From Haplosporangium gracile (lineage: Eukaryota > Mortierellomycota > Mortierellomycetes > Mortierellales > Mortierellaceae): 20,316 nucleotides of DNA. The stretch's first letter is position 1. Every line of letters begins with the position of its first letter. Shown here piece by piece: positions 1 through 9,494 of the stretch. The DNA lies in assembly GCA_015499985.1 (NCBI GenBank), contig JAAAUF010000763.1:1-20316 (forward strand), written 5' to 3'. The notes under the pieces were generated by a model. That model was not told where the DNA came from. It saw only the letters and a program-made list of their open reading frames with translations, and did no database searches. The position numbers and the translations under genes were made by a program.

Positions 1-169
1 GCTTGGCCTTGTATCCCAAACGACGGGCCTTATCGGGGCGCGAAGGGCGGGAAGCGCGGTGGATGACGTTCAACTGGCGGTACTCCCAGCAGCGAACACG
101 CAACAAGAAGCGCATGACATCAGACTGCTTCTTCTTGGCCAACTCCTCGAGATACTTGTAGGCTCCCAT
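1..169 (-). CDS. RPL15: 60S ribosomal protein L15 (eL15), N-terminal part, cut by window edge
   Basis: Structural protein of the large cytosolic ribosomal subunit. Reading the minus strand from the ATG at 169-167 gives 56 codons beginning [17 protein letters not shown] and continuing with [17 protein letters not shown], then [16 protein letters not shown]. This is the invariant N-terminus of eukaryotic eL15, so identity is near certain. The frame is open to base 1, where one spare base of the next codon remains. The rest of the protein (the family is about 204 residues) lies outside the window. The start is fixed because the conserved MGAYKY motif begins at it. The gene is divergent from the glycosyltransferase gene, with about 1.2 kb between the two start codons. 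Bases just upstream of the ATG (ATAG followed by ACAAT) could be the end of a 5' leader intron, but this cannot be shown. Confidence 0.96.
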   Translation of the reverse strand, partial: MGAYKYLEELAKKKQSDVMRFLLRVRCWEYRQLNVIHRASRPSRPDKARRLGYKAK

Positions 170-1353
170 ATTGTCTATGATTTGGGATAGTGAATTGAAG
201 GAAAGATGTTAGTTTTTAGTCGTCTATAGGTAGTATGGTCTGTGCGGGGATGTCTAATGGAGTTGCCAGTAGGGTTGTTGAAAAGGGGGGAAGACTGATA
301 GTCGATCCTGCATTGTTTGGTGTCTGTCGATTTGTTTTGTACTTGGAGTTAATACGGTCCCTGTTGACGCTTGGACAGTGTGAAGCAAACTGAAAGTCGA
401 GGTCGATGCAGCTGAAAGAATAGAGTTCCTGGTGTTGTTTTTGGGCGTAGTGTTGGCAGGCTTTACTGTTGTTGGTAGTTTACAAGGCAAAGTCTGCGGT
501 TCACTGCTAATCCTGATCCCAATTAGCAAAACAACCAGCCATGCACTTGTAACTGGTTTCCTGAGCAAGTAAGCCTGAATATGGTGCTTTATAATAAGCC
601 CAGCCGGTCAACTTGACAGCTAGCAGCCAGAAGAACTGGAAACTGTGTAGATCCCGGTCTCCGATTGTCACTTTGTTAAAAGGACACCATCAGGTCACTC
701 GCAGCATCACTTTTTAAAAAATTGATGATGGGTCCAGGGTAAGGGTATAGCGATAAAAAATTTCTTCCTGAATTTCGCCACAAAGCCTCATAATGTCGCC
801 GATGATGCTCCTGATAGCTTTCTGCTGATGGGTGCTTGTGTATTGACATGGTTCGATGGATGGATGGATGTGTATGATGTTGACATCCGTTCCACTAGCA
901 TGTGTACTGTCGCCTTACAAAATTGAAATAAAAGATTGAACAAGCAGTACCCAGCAGACATTACCTTTTGATCTGTCTCTCCCTACGTGTCGGTCTTTGC
1001 CTAAGCCACATTTCTTATTTGAAAAATGGAATGAATTGATTCGATTTGGGTGATGATTTCAATTCAAGCTTTACTGTGCGCTAACACTGTTCCTAAAAAT
1101 ACATTTCCTTTCCTAATCCGAAGTGTCACTGCCTCATCTGTGTCCTCCAGGTCCCCTCGCCACCTTAGTCCCTCTTCCTTTTTATCCTTACCCCTGCTTC
1201 TACTTCTTCTTGGTCGTGCTCATCGCTTTTTTTTCTTTTTCTTCTTGCCTTTATTTGTTCCTTCTCCCTTTTTTTACTGTCTTCTTTTTTCTTCTTTACT
1301 CCTCATTCCTCCGTTTCCATCCTCTTCACACCTCCCCTCACCTTCAACACATC
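170..1353. promoter_or_regulatory. Divergent spacer between RPL15 and the glycosyltransferase gene
   Basis: No coding segment with family resemblance was found on either strand. It should hold the RPL15 leader and promoter on the left and the glycosyltransferase promoter and leader on the right. A (GATG)4 microsatellite lies at 855-870. From about 1140 to 1350 the plus strand is strongly pyrimidine-rich, with T and CT runs ending just before the ATG at 1354, as expected of a fungal leader. That tract keeps a frame open from 1123 into the true coding exon, but its translation is low-complexity F/L/S/P and is not counted as protein. Confidence 0.6.
855..870. repeat. (GATG)4 microsatellite
   Basis: Four perfect copies of the tetranucleotide GATG lie in the RPL15/glycosyltransferase spacer. 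It is a simple repeat with no visible function. Confidence 0.9.
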
Positions 1354-3274
1354 ATGTCAGTCGCAGCAAGAAAGCTGTACTGGATTACAGCCGCCGTCTT
1401 CCTGATGATCGTCTTCCTGTCCTACCACAAGAGCACCGGACCCTCATCATACCCATCGGACAGGACAGCTCCCAACGACGTCAGCCAGTCCCAAAACTAT
1501 GACGATAACGATAACGACTACACAAGCGGAGACGGCGACAACCTCTACACCGGCGACAACAAACCACCAGGGGGAGGATACACCCCTCCTGCTAGCGATA
1601 ACAAACCTGCTACTCCTCCCACCACTGCCGGAACCACGCCAACAACCCCCAACACTTCTGGAAAGTACGATACCCTGGTGGTAATTCCTTCAAGCTGGAC
1701 TCAAATTCAGAACCGTCAATGGGTCCGGGAAACTATCTTTGGCATCCGTGACAACCTCGAGCCCTGCAAGAAGAATGACGGCAACATCATCTACAAATTT
1801 TATATTTATGGACGATCGACTTGGGGCAAGTCTGCGATTCATTCTCCAGAGTACAACCAGGCCTTGGTACGGGATCTCTATGGCGAGTTCATGGAATTTA
1901 ATGACCATCACTTCACCAACGCCACCGTCGCCGACAAGTATGCTATCTGGGGCAACGCTCTTGACTGGGCCGTAAGTAAACTGCGGTTGATCTGCCAACT
2001 GAGGGTGGCACACCTGATTCGCACGTCTTCATTTTTTTTCATTTTGGGCGATGCAAACTAAGCATACAGGGACTTAGCCAACTGACCTTTTCCCTCTCTT
2101 TTTTTATCCCTTCGCCCACATGCATTTCTATTTCTAGATGACCACGTACATCCCTACAATCAAGATTCAGGTCGACAAGGTCCTTATCTTTGACTCAACC
2201 GCCATCGTCAATTTGCCCAAGATGGAGGAAGCCGTCAAGGCCTCTGCCAACCCCAAGGGCTACCTTCAAATCTGGGGTACCGATTCCACCACCTTTGCCG
2301 CCATGATCTCCTTCAACGCCCTCGAGCAGCTCCTCAAGGACCGCGAGGAGATCACAGCCGCCCATGCCACCGAGGACATTATCTCCGCGGCCTCGACCTT
2401 TTATGCTGAGAAACCCGCTACCTTCAAGATTATCCCCGTAACCGGTCAGCTCTGGGCTAGTAATATTGACTTGGTCCCTACTGACGCTACAGTTGTTGGT
2501 CAGGTCTATCAGCTCGAGGACTGGCGCCGTATCACCGACAAGTTGACCATCAACCCTACCCCTGCATGCGCTGTCGACCAGAACAGGAAAAAGAACATCG
2601 CCCTTTTGACATCATCCTACATCTACGTCGACATGTGCATGGCTGAGGCCTCCCTCCCTTCTGCCGACAACAAGCGCGACTATGCCGACAAGCACGGATA
2701 CGACTTTGTGGCCCGCGCTGCCGAGTTTGCTCAAGAGGAACATCGTGGCCGTCGTTTGGTCTGGGGCAAGATTGGTGCCATCCAAAAGGTTCTCCCTCAC
2801 TACGAATGGCTCTTCTGGATGGACATGGATGCTATTATTGCTGATCTGGACAAGGACTTGCGCGATATTATTCGGTTTGCTGAGCAGGCCAAGCTTAAGG
2901 ACGGCGGCGATGAGGTCAGTCTTATTGTTGCGAGACCCAATGCGGACAAGAAGTTGAACGCTGGTGTGATGTTGATCAAGAACACCGAGTGGAGCCGTGC
3001 CTTCTTTGCCGAGGTCCAGACTCGCGACCCTTGGTATTACAAGTCGAGTTATGAGCAGGCTGCTATCTGGGAGGTCATGGGCGAACCCAAGTGGTCCTCA
3101 GGTGTTTACCTCTATAATGGAGATGATCATACCATGAACACCTTCCCCAAGTTGTACGCCAAGGACGACTTTGTGATCCATTTCGCCCCCGCTGGCTGCC
3201 CCTCTGTCCCTGTCCTTGCTGCTCTTGCCAAGATCAAGGCTGGCGAGAGTGCGGTCGGTATCGGTGCCGAGTAA
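1354..3274 (+). CDS. Type II membrane glycosyltransferase: degenerate GT31-like segment plus GT34 (GMA12/MNN10-type) domain
   Basis: Model: exons 1354-1971 and 2138-3274, GT-AG intron of 166 nt in phase 0, 584 residues. The start at 1354 puts a short basic stretch and a hydrophobic anchor (about residues 9-25) first, then an N/D/T/P-rich stem (about 28-104), the classic Golgi type II plan. Residues about 105-240 resemble a GT31 galactosyltransferase fold: YDTLVVIPSSW, RQWVRETIFG, LYGEFMEFNDHHFTNAT. The usual Asp-rich metal site is replaced by VDKVLIFDS (about 218-226). Residues about 358-558 are a good GT34 domain: LVWGKIGAIQKVLPHYEW, the metal-binding DMD at 435-437, NAGVMLIKNTEWS, EQAAIWEVM and the terminal VIHFA motif. 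GT34 enzymes use UDP-Gal, GDP-Man or UDP-Xyl; the donor cannot be told here. It converges on the ribokinase gene, with 145 bases between stops. The GT34 call is secure and the GT31-like call moderate. Confidence 0.88.
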
Positions 3275-3419
3275 GCATCTCTCCCTTCTTTTCTACATTC
3301 ATTTCCCGTGCTTTTGTACACAAATAGACTTTCTTTTTTTATGATTAAAAAATCCAAAAAACATTGTAAATTCTCAGTGCTTCCGTTGTACTTTGAGTAA
3401 ATGGGTGAGAAGAGGAGAT
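3275..3419. other. Short 3'-3' spacer between convergent genes
   Basis: The 145 bases between the glycosyltransferase and ribokinase stop codons must contain both 3' ends. A/T-rich stretches occur at about 3328-3370. No clear AATAAA was seen in either orientation. Overlapping 3' UTRs are likely (inference). Confidence 0.5.
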
Positions 3420-5124
3420 CTAATCGATCTTTTCTTTGGTCTTGATGGCAGTATCGACATCGTCCTTGACGGGGATCGAGTCCATGGCTCCCTCCATGCC
3501 GACAGCCAATGAAGCGGCATGACTGGCTTCCAACAATGCAGCCTGGAGCTGTTCGGCGTTGAATCGTTTATTCAACTCTTGGTTGCGCACCAGGTTTGCG
3601 ACAAAGTAGCCCTATCGATGGCAATTGAATGAAGAGACGCAATGATGTCAGGACTCTGTCTGGTTCTTAAAATAGGATTATGGGTTCAAGACAGATTATT
3701 TTGCTCCGCACTTACTGAAAACGTATCTCCCGCCTATGGACATTGCGTAAAAAGATAACATGCAAGAAAATACGTTAGTACCAATGTCATGGTCCTTCAT
3801 CATCATCGAAACATCAAATAATCATGATCTTAGACTTACACCAGTAGTGTTGACAACGTTGCCCTTCACGATCCCCATCCGGAACTCCTTCATCGTCTCA
3901 TCCTCCTCATTAATCCTAAACCGCGCCACAAGCCCATCCCCTCCCAAGGTAATAATAATCCCACTAATTTGCTCATATGCCTTCTCCAACACCGGGAGGC
4001 TTTCAGAAGCAGTAATATGCGACGAGGATGTGACCGAGTCGGCATCGCTTTTGGGGGAGGTCAAGTAAGAGTAGAGGCCTTGGGCTTCGATCTCGTTGAT
4101 GAGGAGGTAGTCGACCAAGTGGAGTGGGTACTGTTTTGGGAGCTCAGATGTCATGGGCGATGGGTTGAAACAGATGGTCATTCCACGCTCCTTGGCGGCA
4201 CGCATGATTTCGCCGCCGCTACTCATTTCGTTCTGCATGACGATCCAGTCGCCCTCGCCAAAGTTGGACAGGACGTGGCGGGCTTCTTCAATGACGACGG
4301 TGTGGTTTGTTCCGGGGAAGAGGACGATGGAGTTATCATGAGATTCTTCGCTCAATTGGATGATCGCCCTCCCTGTCGCCTATATATCCATGACAATTGC
4401 AATTAGAAAATAATCATCAGATCCAGATCAGTTACTGTCATTGTGGTAGCAAAGCGTGGAAGTACAGTGACAAGTCATACGCACCTCCTTCTTGGCAACC
4501 TGAATGTAGGTGGTATCGACGCCTGCGTCCTCCATGATCTTGCGGATCCACTCTCCATCGTTACCAATCTTTCCTGCGTGAAATACGTTCGCGCCCGCTC
4601 TTCCCAGAGCCACAGACTGGTTTGCGCCTTGTAGGTTAATGGATACGTGAGAAGGGTCAGTTCAATTGGAAATCTGTAGGCATCACCACGTATGTGTGAG
4701 AATTAATGACAAAAGGGCGCGACTTACCCTTTCCTCCAGCGCTGACAGCGTGGGAGGAGGATGAGATGGTCTATTGATTGCACAAGCAATATTGTATCAG
4801 CATCAGTATAGTGCGTTGTTCACGATGCAATGAGTCTTAAGACCGATTTACAGACGCCAGTATGACGAATTCTTGCAGCCATAAGTGTCTTTACCTCTCC
4901 AGATCTCACGATATGAGGAACGACATAAAAGTCATCTATAGTTGTTTTGTCGTTTACAAGAAAGTTGGGTGTCAGAACGAGCTTAGGTTCAAGCCAAGGA
5001 GAGCAACACGTTTCGATAAAGTAAGCGCGCGTGCGTCGTCGCTTCTGTATGGACGTTGAGGGCGTGTCTGCGTACCAATGTTGATGGATCCGTAGACGAG
5101 TACTTTTGGCTTGGTCAGTTCCAT
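3420..5124 (-). CDS. RBKS: Ribokinase (PfkB family)
   Basis: Phosphorylates ribose to ribose-5-phosphate with ATP. Seven exons, in coding order: 5124-5076, 4935-4895, 4770-4728, 4627-4485, 4379-3840, 3733-3716 and 3611-3420; 341 residues, all phases consistent. The start ATG at 5124-5122 leads straight into the PfkB opening KVLVYGSINIDDFYVVP. Other motifs are SAGGKGANQSVALGRAGANV (substrate lid and GGxGxN signature, residues about 40-58), KIGNDGEW, TGRAIIQLSEESHDNSIVL, the Mg/phosphate motif NEIEAQ, IIITLGGDGLV, and the catalytic GAGD with Asp275. The length matches fungal and animal ribokinases. Two oddities: Asp275 lies in an 18-nt exon encoding only AGDTFS, and the usual VVDTTGAGD reads VVNTTGAGD (Asn269 for Asp). 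The first intron has a weak donor, GTACGC. A palindromic CCAAT element lies about 80-95 bases upstream of the ATG. Confidence 0.92.
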
Positions 5125-5205
5125 GTTAGTTTTTGCTGTGTCCTGTGATTGTGCGGGGTCGAATGAAGAAGAGGAAGCGAGTTTGTGAATGCACCAAAAG
5201 AGTTG

Positions 5206-5219
5206 ATTGGGCGCCCAAT
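5206..5219. promoter_or_regulatory. Palindromic double CCAAT box upstream of ribokinase
   Basis: ATTGGGCGCCCAAT is a perfect 14-base palindrome, so a CCAAT pentamer is present on each strand with GGCGCC-type core. It sits 82-95 bases upstream of the ribokinase start codon, a usual distance for a CCAAT-binding (HAP/NF-Y) site. The palindrome is seen directly. Promoter function is inferred from position. Confidence 0.5.
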
Positions 5220-5811
5220 ATTCCTTTATGCCTTACGGCTTGACGCGTGAGAAGAAAGTGGGTGCAAAGTGACTGCTAAGCCCCGCACGCTCGAAAAAAA
5301 AGGAAAGACGCCAACTGGCTGCTGATATTTTTGACGCCAACCCCGCGTTTCGGTCTCACTTCTTAGAGTCATGGTACCTGAACCTGGGCGCCGCTGTAGT
5401 GACATATGACAACGAAAGTAAGCTCGAAGTTAACACCTATTTGTCCACTGCTCAGAACTGTCTCTAGCCCTTTGAAGCGCCATAGACCGATGGTCGGACC
5501 AGCGATGCCATTCTGCTCGTTTGGCCTGTGTGGACGTATTTCTGTCGGCCCACTCGTCTATAAATGTTGAGTTTTTGAAGATTTGTCTCTTCTTTAGTTC
5601 ACCATGAAAAGAATATTGGCGTTTTGCCTTTTAAGCTGTAGTGCTTCATGAATAGCGAATTTTCCAAACAAACGTCGATTACTATCCAAACCTGGCGTGT
5701 CCAATTATCAGTGGTTTCTATGACAAGCCCGAATTGTTAACTTCGATATCTAACAAAGACGCCCCGTTGATAAGGTGTCTCCAACGAGTATATTTCCAAG
5801 CGAATACTTTT

Positions 5812-5817
5812 TTTATT
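5812..5817 (-). terminator. AATAAA polyadenylation signal of the J-protein gene
   Basis: The minus strand reads AATAAA followed by a further A run, 12 bases beyond the stop codon at 5831-5829. Position and orientation fit the 3' end of the J-domain membrane protein gene. Confidence 0.5.
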
Positions 5818-5828
5818 GCCTCAAAGAG

Positions 5829-7913
5829 TTAAGAGATGGGTGTGGCACGACACGAAGGAGAAGACGGGGCATCAATCCCTTCAATGCGCATGTTAGGATG
5901 CACAACACGAACGTCAACGTTCTCCGGACTCAACCTATCATCATCGCCCGCACCACTCGCCAGAAGCAAGCACGGCAAACAGCATCCCGAACAGCAGAGC
6001 AAGATCGACAGCACCATGAACACTGGGATTAGAACCCTCGACGCCGAATACGCATGTCCGTTCAGCTTGGCCGCCAACAGTCCCACGAGTGAGTAAACTA
6101 ACGACCCTAAGACCGTCAGCGTACAAGCACTGGCAGTCATCAATGCATGCCCCTGCTGTCGCATCTCGGCATTATGCATTCTCGAGAAGGTCCTGTATCC
6201 TTTGATATGTTGGACAAGGTACTTGGCAGCAATTAGATAGAGGGGAATAAAGACAATGTGCCAGGAGCAGGTGATCTTGTCGTCAATGCGGAGCATGATT
6301 AGGATCGCCAGGACCAACCGCGTTACTTTCCACCACAGCGCCTCAAAGACTATCCCTAGTTTTGACGACAGCGGCGCCTCTGTCGCTGATGCAGCCTTGA
6401 GTCTGACTGCTACTTGAATGATCGCCAACAGGAAGAAGAAGCCCTCCATAACAAAGTAAGGCGCAAAGACTGTCGTTCCTGAAACGCTCGTCGAGTCGTT
6501 AGCCTTTTTGACGATCAGCACTTGGAAGGCAGTGAGGAGGAGCAGGTTGTTGAGTCCAATAAAGCCGGCCAACCACCGCTGTCGTTTCTGTGATGCCTTC
6601 TTTTGCCGCCGCCGTTCCTCGCGGTCGTCTCCAGCACTCGACGACGAGCCTTCTCCGTTTCCAGTATCATGGTCATGATCATGGTCGTCATGATGATGGT
6701 CATCCTCATCGTCGTCTGCTGAAGGTTTGATAAGGCGAGTAAGGGTCCCACAGAAGAGGAACGCATCCATGATCCAAAGGGGGATAAAGACAATGGCATA
6801 GCTCCAGCTCACTTTACCATCGACGCGAAGTGACAGCAGGGCGAAAAAGATAGTAACGAGTGTGAGCACGAAGGAAAGTGCTATGAAGAGTGTGCAGAGA
6901 AGGCTTTCAATCTCGACCAGTCGTGCTCCAATCTCCGTGCCTGCCATCTGCACTCCCATCAACCCGTATTTGTCGTACACCTGGCGCTTCTTTGGGTCGC
7001 CTATTAGGTTCATCATTTATTGACAAGAGAGATACAAGGTTAGGCATTGCATGTTACACAAAGAAGATCCTGCAATTATTCTTTTCGCACATGGCATTTT
7101 CACAGGAGCACACAGTCCTGTCAGGCCGGTGTGTTTGCGATCTTTCTGTTCCTTCATGATGCCCAGTCAACGACTTACTCAGGATCTCATAGGCAGCCGC
7201 GATATCTCGGAACTATTCAAGGAGACAGAAGATCAAAAAGATAGGAAGATGCAGGGATAAACAAGGAGAGGGAAATAAAAGAAGGGCGTCCGTCAGTACA
7301 TATTCTTAGCGACCGTATTTTGCACCATACTTCACTTCCTTCCCATGGTCCCTGCTACGCAACGTCAACTCGCACTGTTGTATGTTTTCTTTGGTTGTCG
7401 TCGTCTTTTTACCTGTTCCCGAGTACTGTCTTGTGCTGTCGTTATTTCTTTCCATGCTCATGATTACTTTCTTTGGCTGTAATCGTTCACATCCGTGCCT
7501 TTGAACGTTTTCTTTCCTTTTTTTTCGCCCATTATCCTTGCGAGAAACAGCAGCAATTGAGAGTTGAAACGAACAAAGGACTTTTGTTTCTCTTCTTCCT
7601 CTGTCCTATCACTCAAAACAAACTTTTGACGATTTGATCAGTTTTATCAATCAATCTCACGTACCCTCGTTTCATGATCTGGTACCTCTGCTACGTTTAC
7701 CTTGTCCGGGTGGTACCGTAACGCCAATCGTCTATTTACAACGAGAAGAAAAGCACACACGTCAACTCATGGTTATGAAAGCATATGTATACCCTTCTTT
7801 CCTTGTTTTCTTTGTTCCCAGTAAACATACCGATATGCCTTCTTGATCTCGTCCTGTGTGCTTGATTTGGGGACGCCAAGCGTCTCATACAAGTGGACCG
7901 TATTGCGATCCAT
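5829..7913 (-). CDS. J-domain (DnaJ/Hsp40) multi-pass membrane protein, TMEM185-like
   Basis: Four exons, in coding order: 7913-7831, 7731-7665, 7212-7179 and 7000-5829; 451 residues, phases consistent. An N-terminal J-domain (about 4-74) reads LYETLGVPKSSTQDEIKKAY, then RRLALRYHPDK with HPD at 35-37, FRDIAAAYEILSDPKKR and QVYDKYG, so it should stimulate an Hsp70. About eight hydrophobic segments follow (near 95-119, 128-148, 204-225, 240-261, 285-299, 307-324, 347-372, 383-409). The phrase VDGKVSWSYAIVFIPLW near 121-137 recurs as IDDKITCSWHIVFIPLY near 300-316, a two-fold repeat that fits TMEM185-type membrane domains. A loop at about 157-173 is almost all Asp and His. The J-domain probably faces the cytosol from the ER or another endomembrane (inference). 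The second intron, 452 nt, is the longest in the window. An upstream in-frame ATG at 8036 was not used because the conserved domain begins at MDRNTVHLYETLG. Confidence 0.87.
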
Positions 7914-8679
7914 GACAAGGGTTGCTGTCGTTGTTCCTTGATAACAGTTGGCAGGGAAGGGGTTGGAGGATGATAATACGTTTATATATTTGTGTGTGTG
8001 GAAAGTGGTCAAAGAATGCGCGGCATGCATGCACACACAAGAAAAAATCTGGGGAGGGATGGGATTTCAGTTGGTTTGGGATCTTTCAATAGGGGGAGGC
8101 GGAGAGGCTGGTTGGTTGGTTGGCTGATTTTATGCCGAGGCTGTGAAAATAAGGCGATGTTGGACAGAGGGAGGGTGAACGTGAAGGAGAAGTGACAAAA
8201 GAAAAATGGCGCGTGGGAGTGGGTGAAGAAGAAGGTTGCTCTTGGCGCGAGAGATATGTGTACAGAGGTGTCGAAGATGTTGAAGTAAAAGGTGCGAGTA
8301 TGAATGAACGTTGTGAAAGAGCGAATGAAAAGCGAATGGCAGCGGTGGGGGCGAGGAGGTTAGAATGGAGGTGTTTGTGCAGTCTGTGCTGTATGTGTGT
8401 ATGTGCAGAAGGAAGGAGGGAGAGAAGAAGAGAAGAGAATAGGGAACAAAGGGAAAAATAGAGAGAACGCTAAAAAGGAAGAAAGCCGAAGGGCAACAAC
8501 CACGCACTCGAACACGCGCCACTAAAGATGCCATCCGCTTTAACTTAAGGGTTTCATGTCCCATGGAAGCAGACATATTGCTGTTGCTGACCCATACGAC
8601 ACAACCAAACCAATCGCTGATCTCTTTTTTCTTCTCTTTTTCATCAAACATTCACTCACAGGAAACAACATCAACAACA
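7914..8679. promoter_or_regulatory. Divergent promoter region between J-protein and MSS4 genes
   Basis: 766 bases separate the two start codons. From about 8160 to 8470 the plus strand is strongly purine-rich, so the minus strand, which leads into the J-protein, carries a long pyrimidine tract. Near MSS4 the plus strand has its own T/C-rich stretch (about 8618-8645) directly before an A/C-rich leader ending at the ATG. Short TG/CA and TTGG repeats occur near 7990-8035 and 8110-8125. The open frame on the minus strand at 8130-8651 is a by-product of the pyrimidine bias. Confidence 0.5.
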
Positions 8680-9377
8680 ATGGCTGCGAGGAACCCAGGA
8701 AAAGAATACACAGAGTTTCAGGAACAGGACCTCATCACTTCTCATAACGGACAACAGGTCAACGCATTTGACATCTACTGCCCCGTCGACCAATGCCGCT
8801 GCAAGCTACTCCTTGCTAAGGCCGCGACCCTTGTCCAACGTGAAAAGAGCAAGGTACACACTACTCTAACACATGCGCCTCCTCGGCCCCTTTGGAATCA
8901 GGAAGAAGAATGTTCCCATGCGAAGAAAAGAGTTGCGAAAGAGCAACACCCCTTTGCCCCTGAGCTCTGAAAAGATAATCCTAACGTCTCTCTCCTACTT
9001 TCTGCTTGGCTCTCACCCCTTACAAAAATCCTTAGCTGACGTTGCCACAGTTACCCCTCGCAGGCGCAACCGTCTCCACCATCGACGACTCCGAGGACAA
9101 CACCAACGCCACTACAACACCTGTAACAACAGAAGAGGAACCCACCAGCCCAACAACACCAACAACAGCAGGAGAGCTCCAGGCCTTCTGGCGAGTCGCC
9201 GACATGATGGCCTTCGAGAACATTGGCTTCAGCAAAATGCTCCCCAACGGCACCCAGTTCCTCTCCTGTGCCGACTGTGATACTGGACCATTGGGTTACC
9301 ATGAGTCCAAGGTACCCCGGAACGAGAAGGAGTACCTTGTTGCCATCAACCGCGTTCGTTACCATGATCGGTCTTAA
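8680..9377 (+). CDS. DSS4: Mss4/Dss4-family Rab-binding zinc protein (RABIF)
   Basis: Binds exocytic Rab GTPases in the nucleotide-free state, acting as a weak exchange factor or Rab chaperone in secretion. Exons 8680-8853 and 9051-9377, intron of 197 nt in phase 0, 166 residues. The zinc ligands are visible as CPVDQCRC (34-41) and CADC (131-134). Between them lie the hallmark Mss4 strings FWRVADMMAFENIGFSK (about 105-120) and the following CADCDTGPLGYHE, then YLVAINRVRYH at the C-terminus. The human protein is 123 residues. The extra length is a short N-terminal extension plus a Thr/Glu/Pro-rich insert at about 69-98, which begins the second exon. The donor is a weak GTACAC, but the frame and family alignment need this junction. 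The start at 8680 has an A-rich CAACAACAATGG context, and the conserved region begins soon after. Confidence 0.93.
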
Positions 9378-9475
9378 ACGACGTGACCTTTTACCGATAG
9401 TGACAGGTATATAACTGTTACTATTACTACTACCCGACATTTTCGATCGAATGTATCATTTGTCATATCTACTAC

Positions 9476-9494
9476 AATAAACGCATAGAATAAA
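9476..9494 (+). terminator. Tandem AATAAA polyadenylation signals of MSS4
   Basis: Two AATAAA hexamers, at 9476-9481 and 9489-9494, lie about 100-115 bases after the MSS4 stop codon on the same strand. They are the likely 3'-end signals. Confidence 0.6.

Larger units (their letters stand above)
5125..5828. other. Spacer: ribokinase promoter and 3' flank of the J-protein gene
   Basis: About 700 bases with no supported gene. The left part should carry the ribokinase leader and promoter (see the CCAAT palindrome). The right end carries the J-protein polyadenylation signal. The middle (about 5300-5750) has no coding resemblance, no tRNA-like cloverleaf and no repeat that I could recognise. Confidence 0.5.

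Noticed and set aside
1049..1056. Perfect C-box-like GTGATGA (snoRNA)
   Set aside because: No D box (CTGA) at a suitable distance and no terminal stem; most likely chance.
1050..1502. 150-codon plus-strand frame overlapping the glycosyltransferase leader
   Set aside because: It runs through the T/C tract and then out of frame across the true first exon.
3271..3336. Possible extra intron at the glycosyltransferase end (GTAAGC overlapping the stop)
   Set aside because: The GT34 domain already ends with its VIHFA motif about 30 residues earlier, and the sequence after the candidate acceptor gives no sensible coding extension.
6000..6060. tRNA T-arm-like string (GAGGGTTCTAATCCC on minus)
   Set aside because: It lies in the J-protein coding exon, and no matching acceptor, D or anticodon stems were found around it.
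7911..8036. Upstream in-frame ATG for the J-protein at 8036
   Set aside because: The extra 41 residues have no conserved features, while J-domain similarity starts at the ATG at 7913.
8130..8651. 173-codon minus-strand frame in the J-protein/MSS4 spacer
   Set aside because: The translation is a low-complexity product of the purine/pyrimidine strand bias and has no family features.
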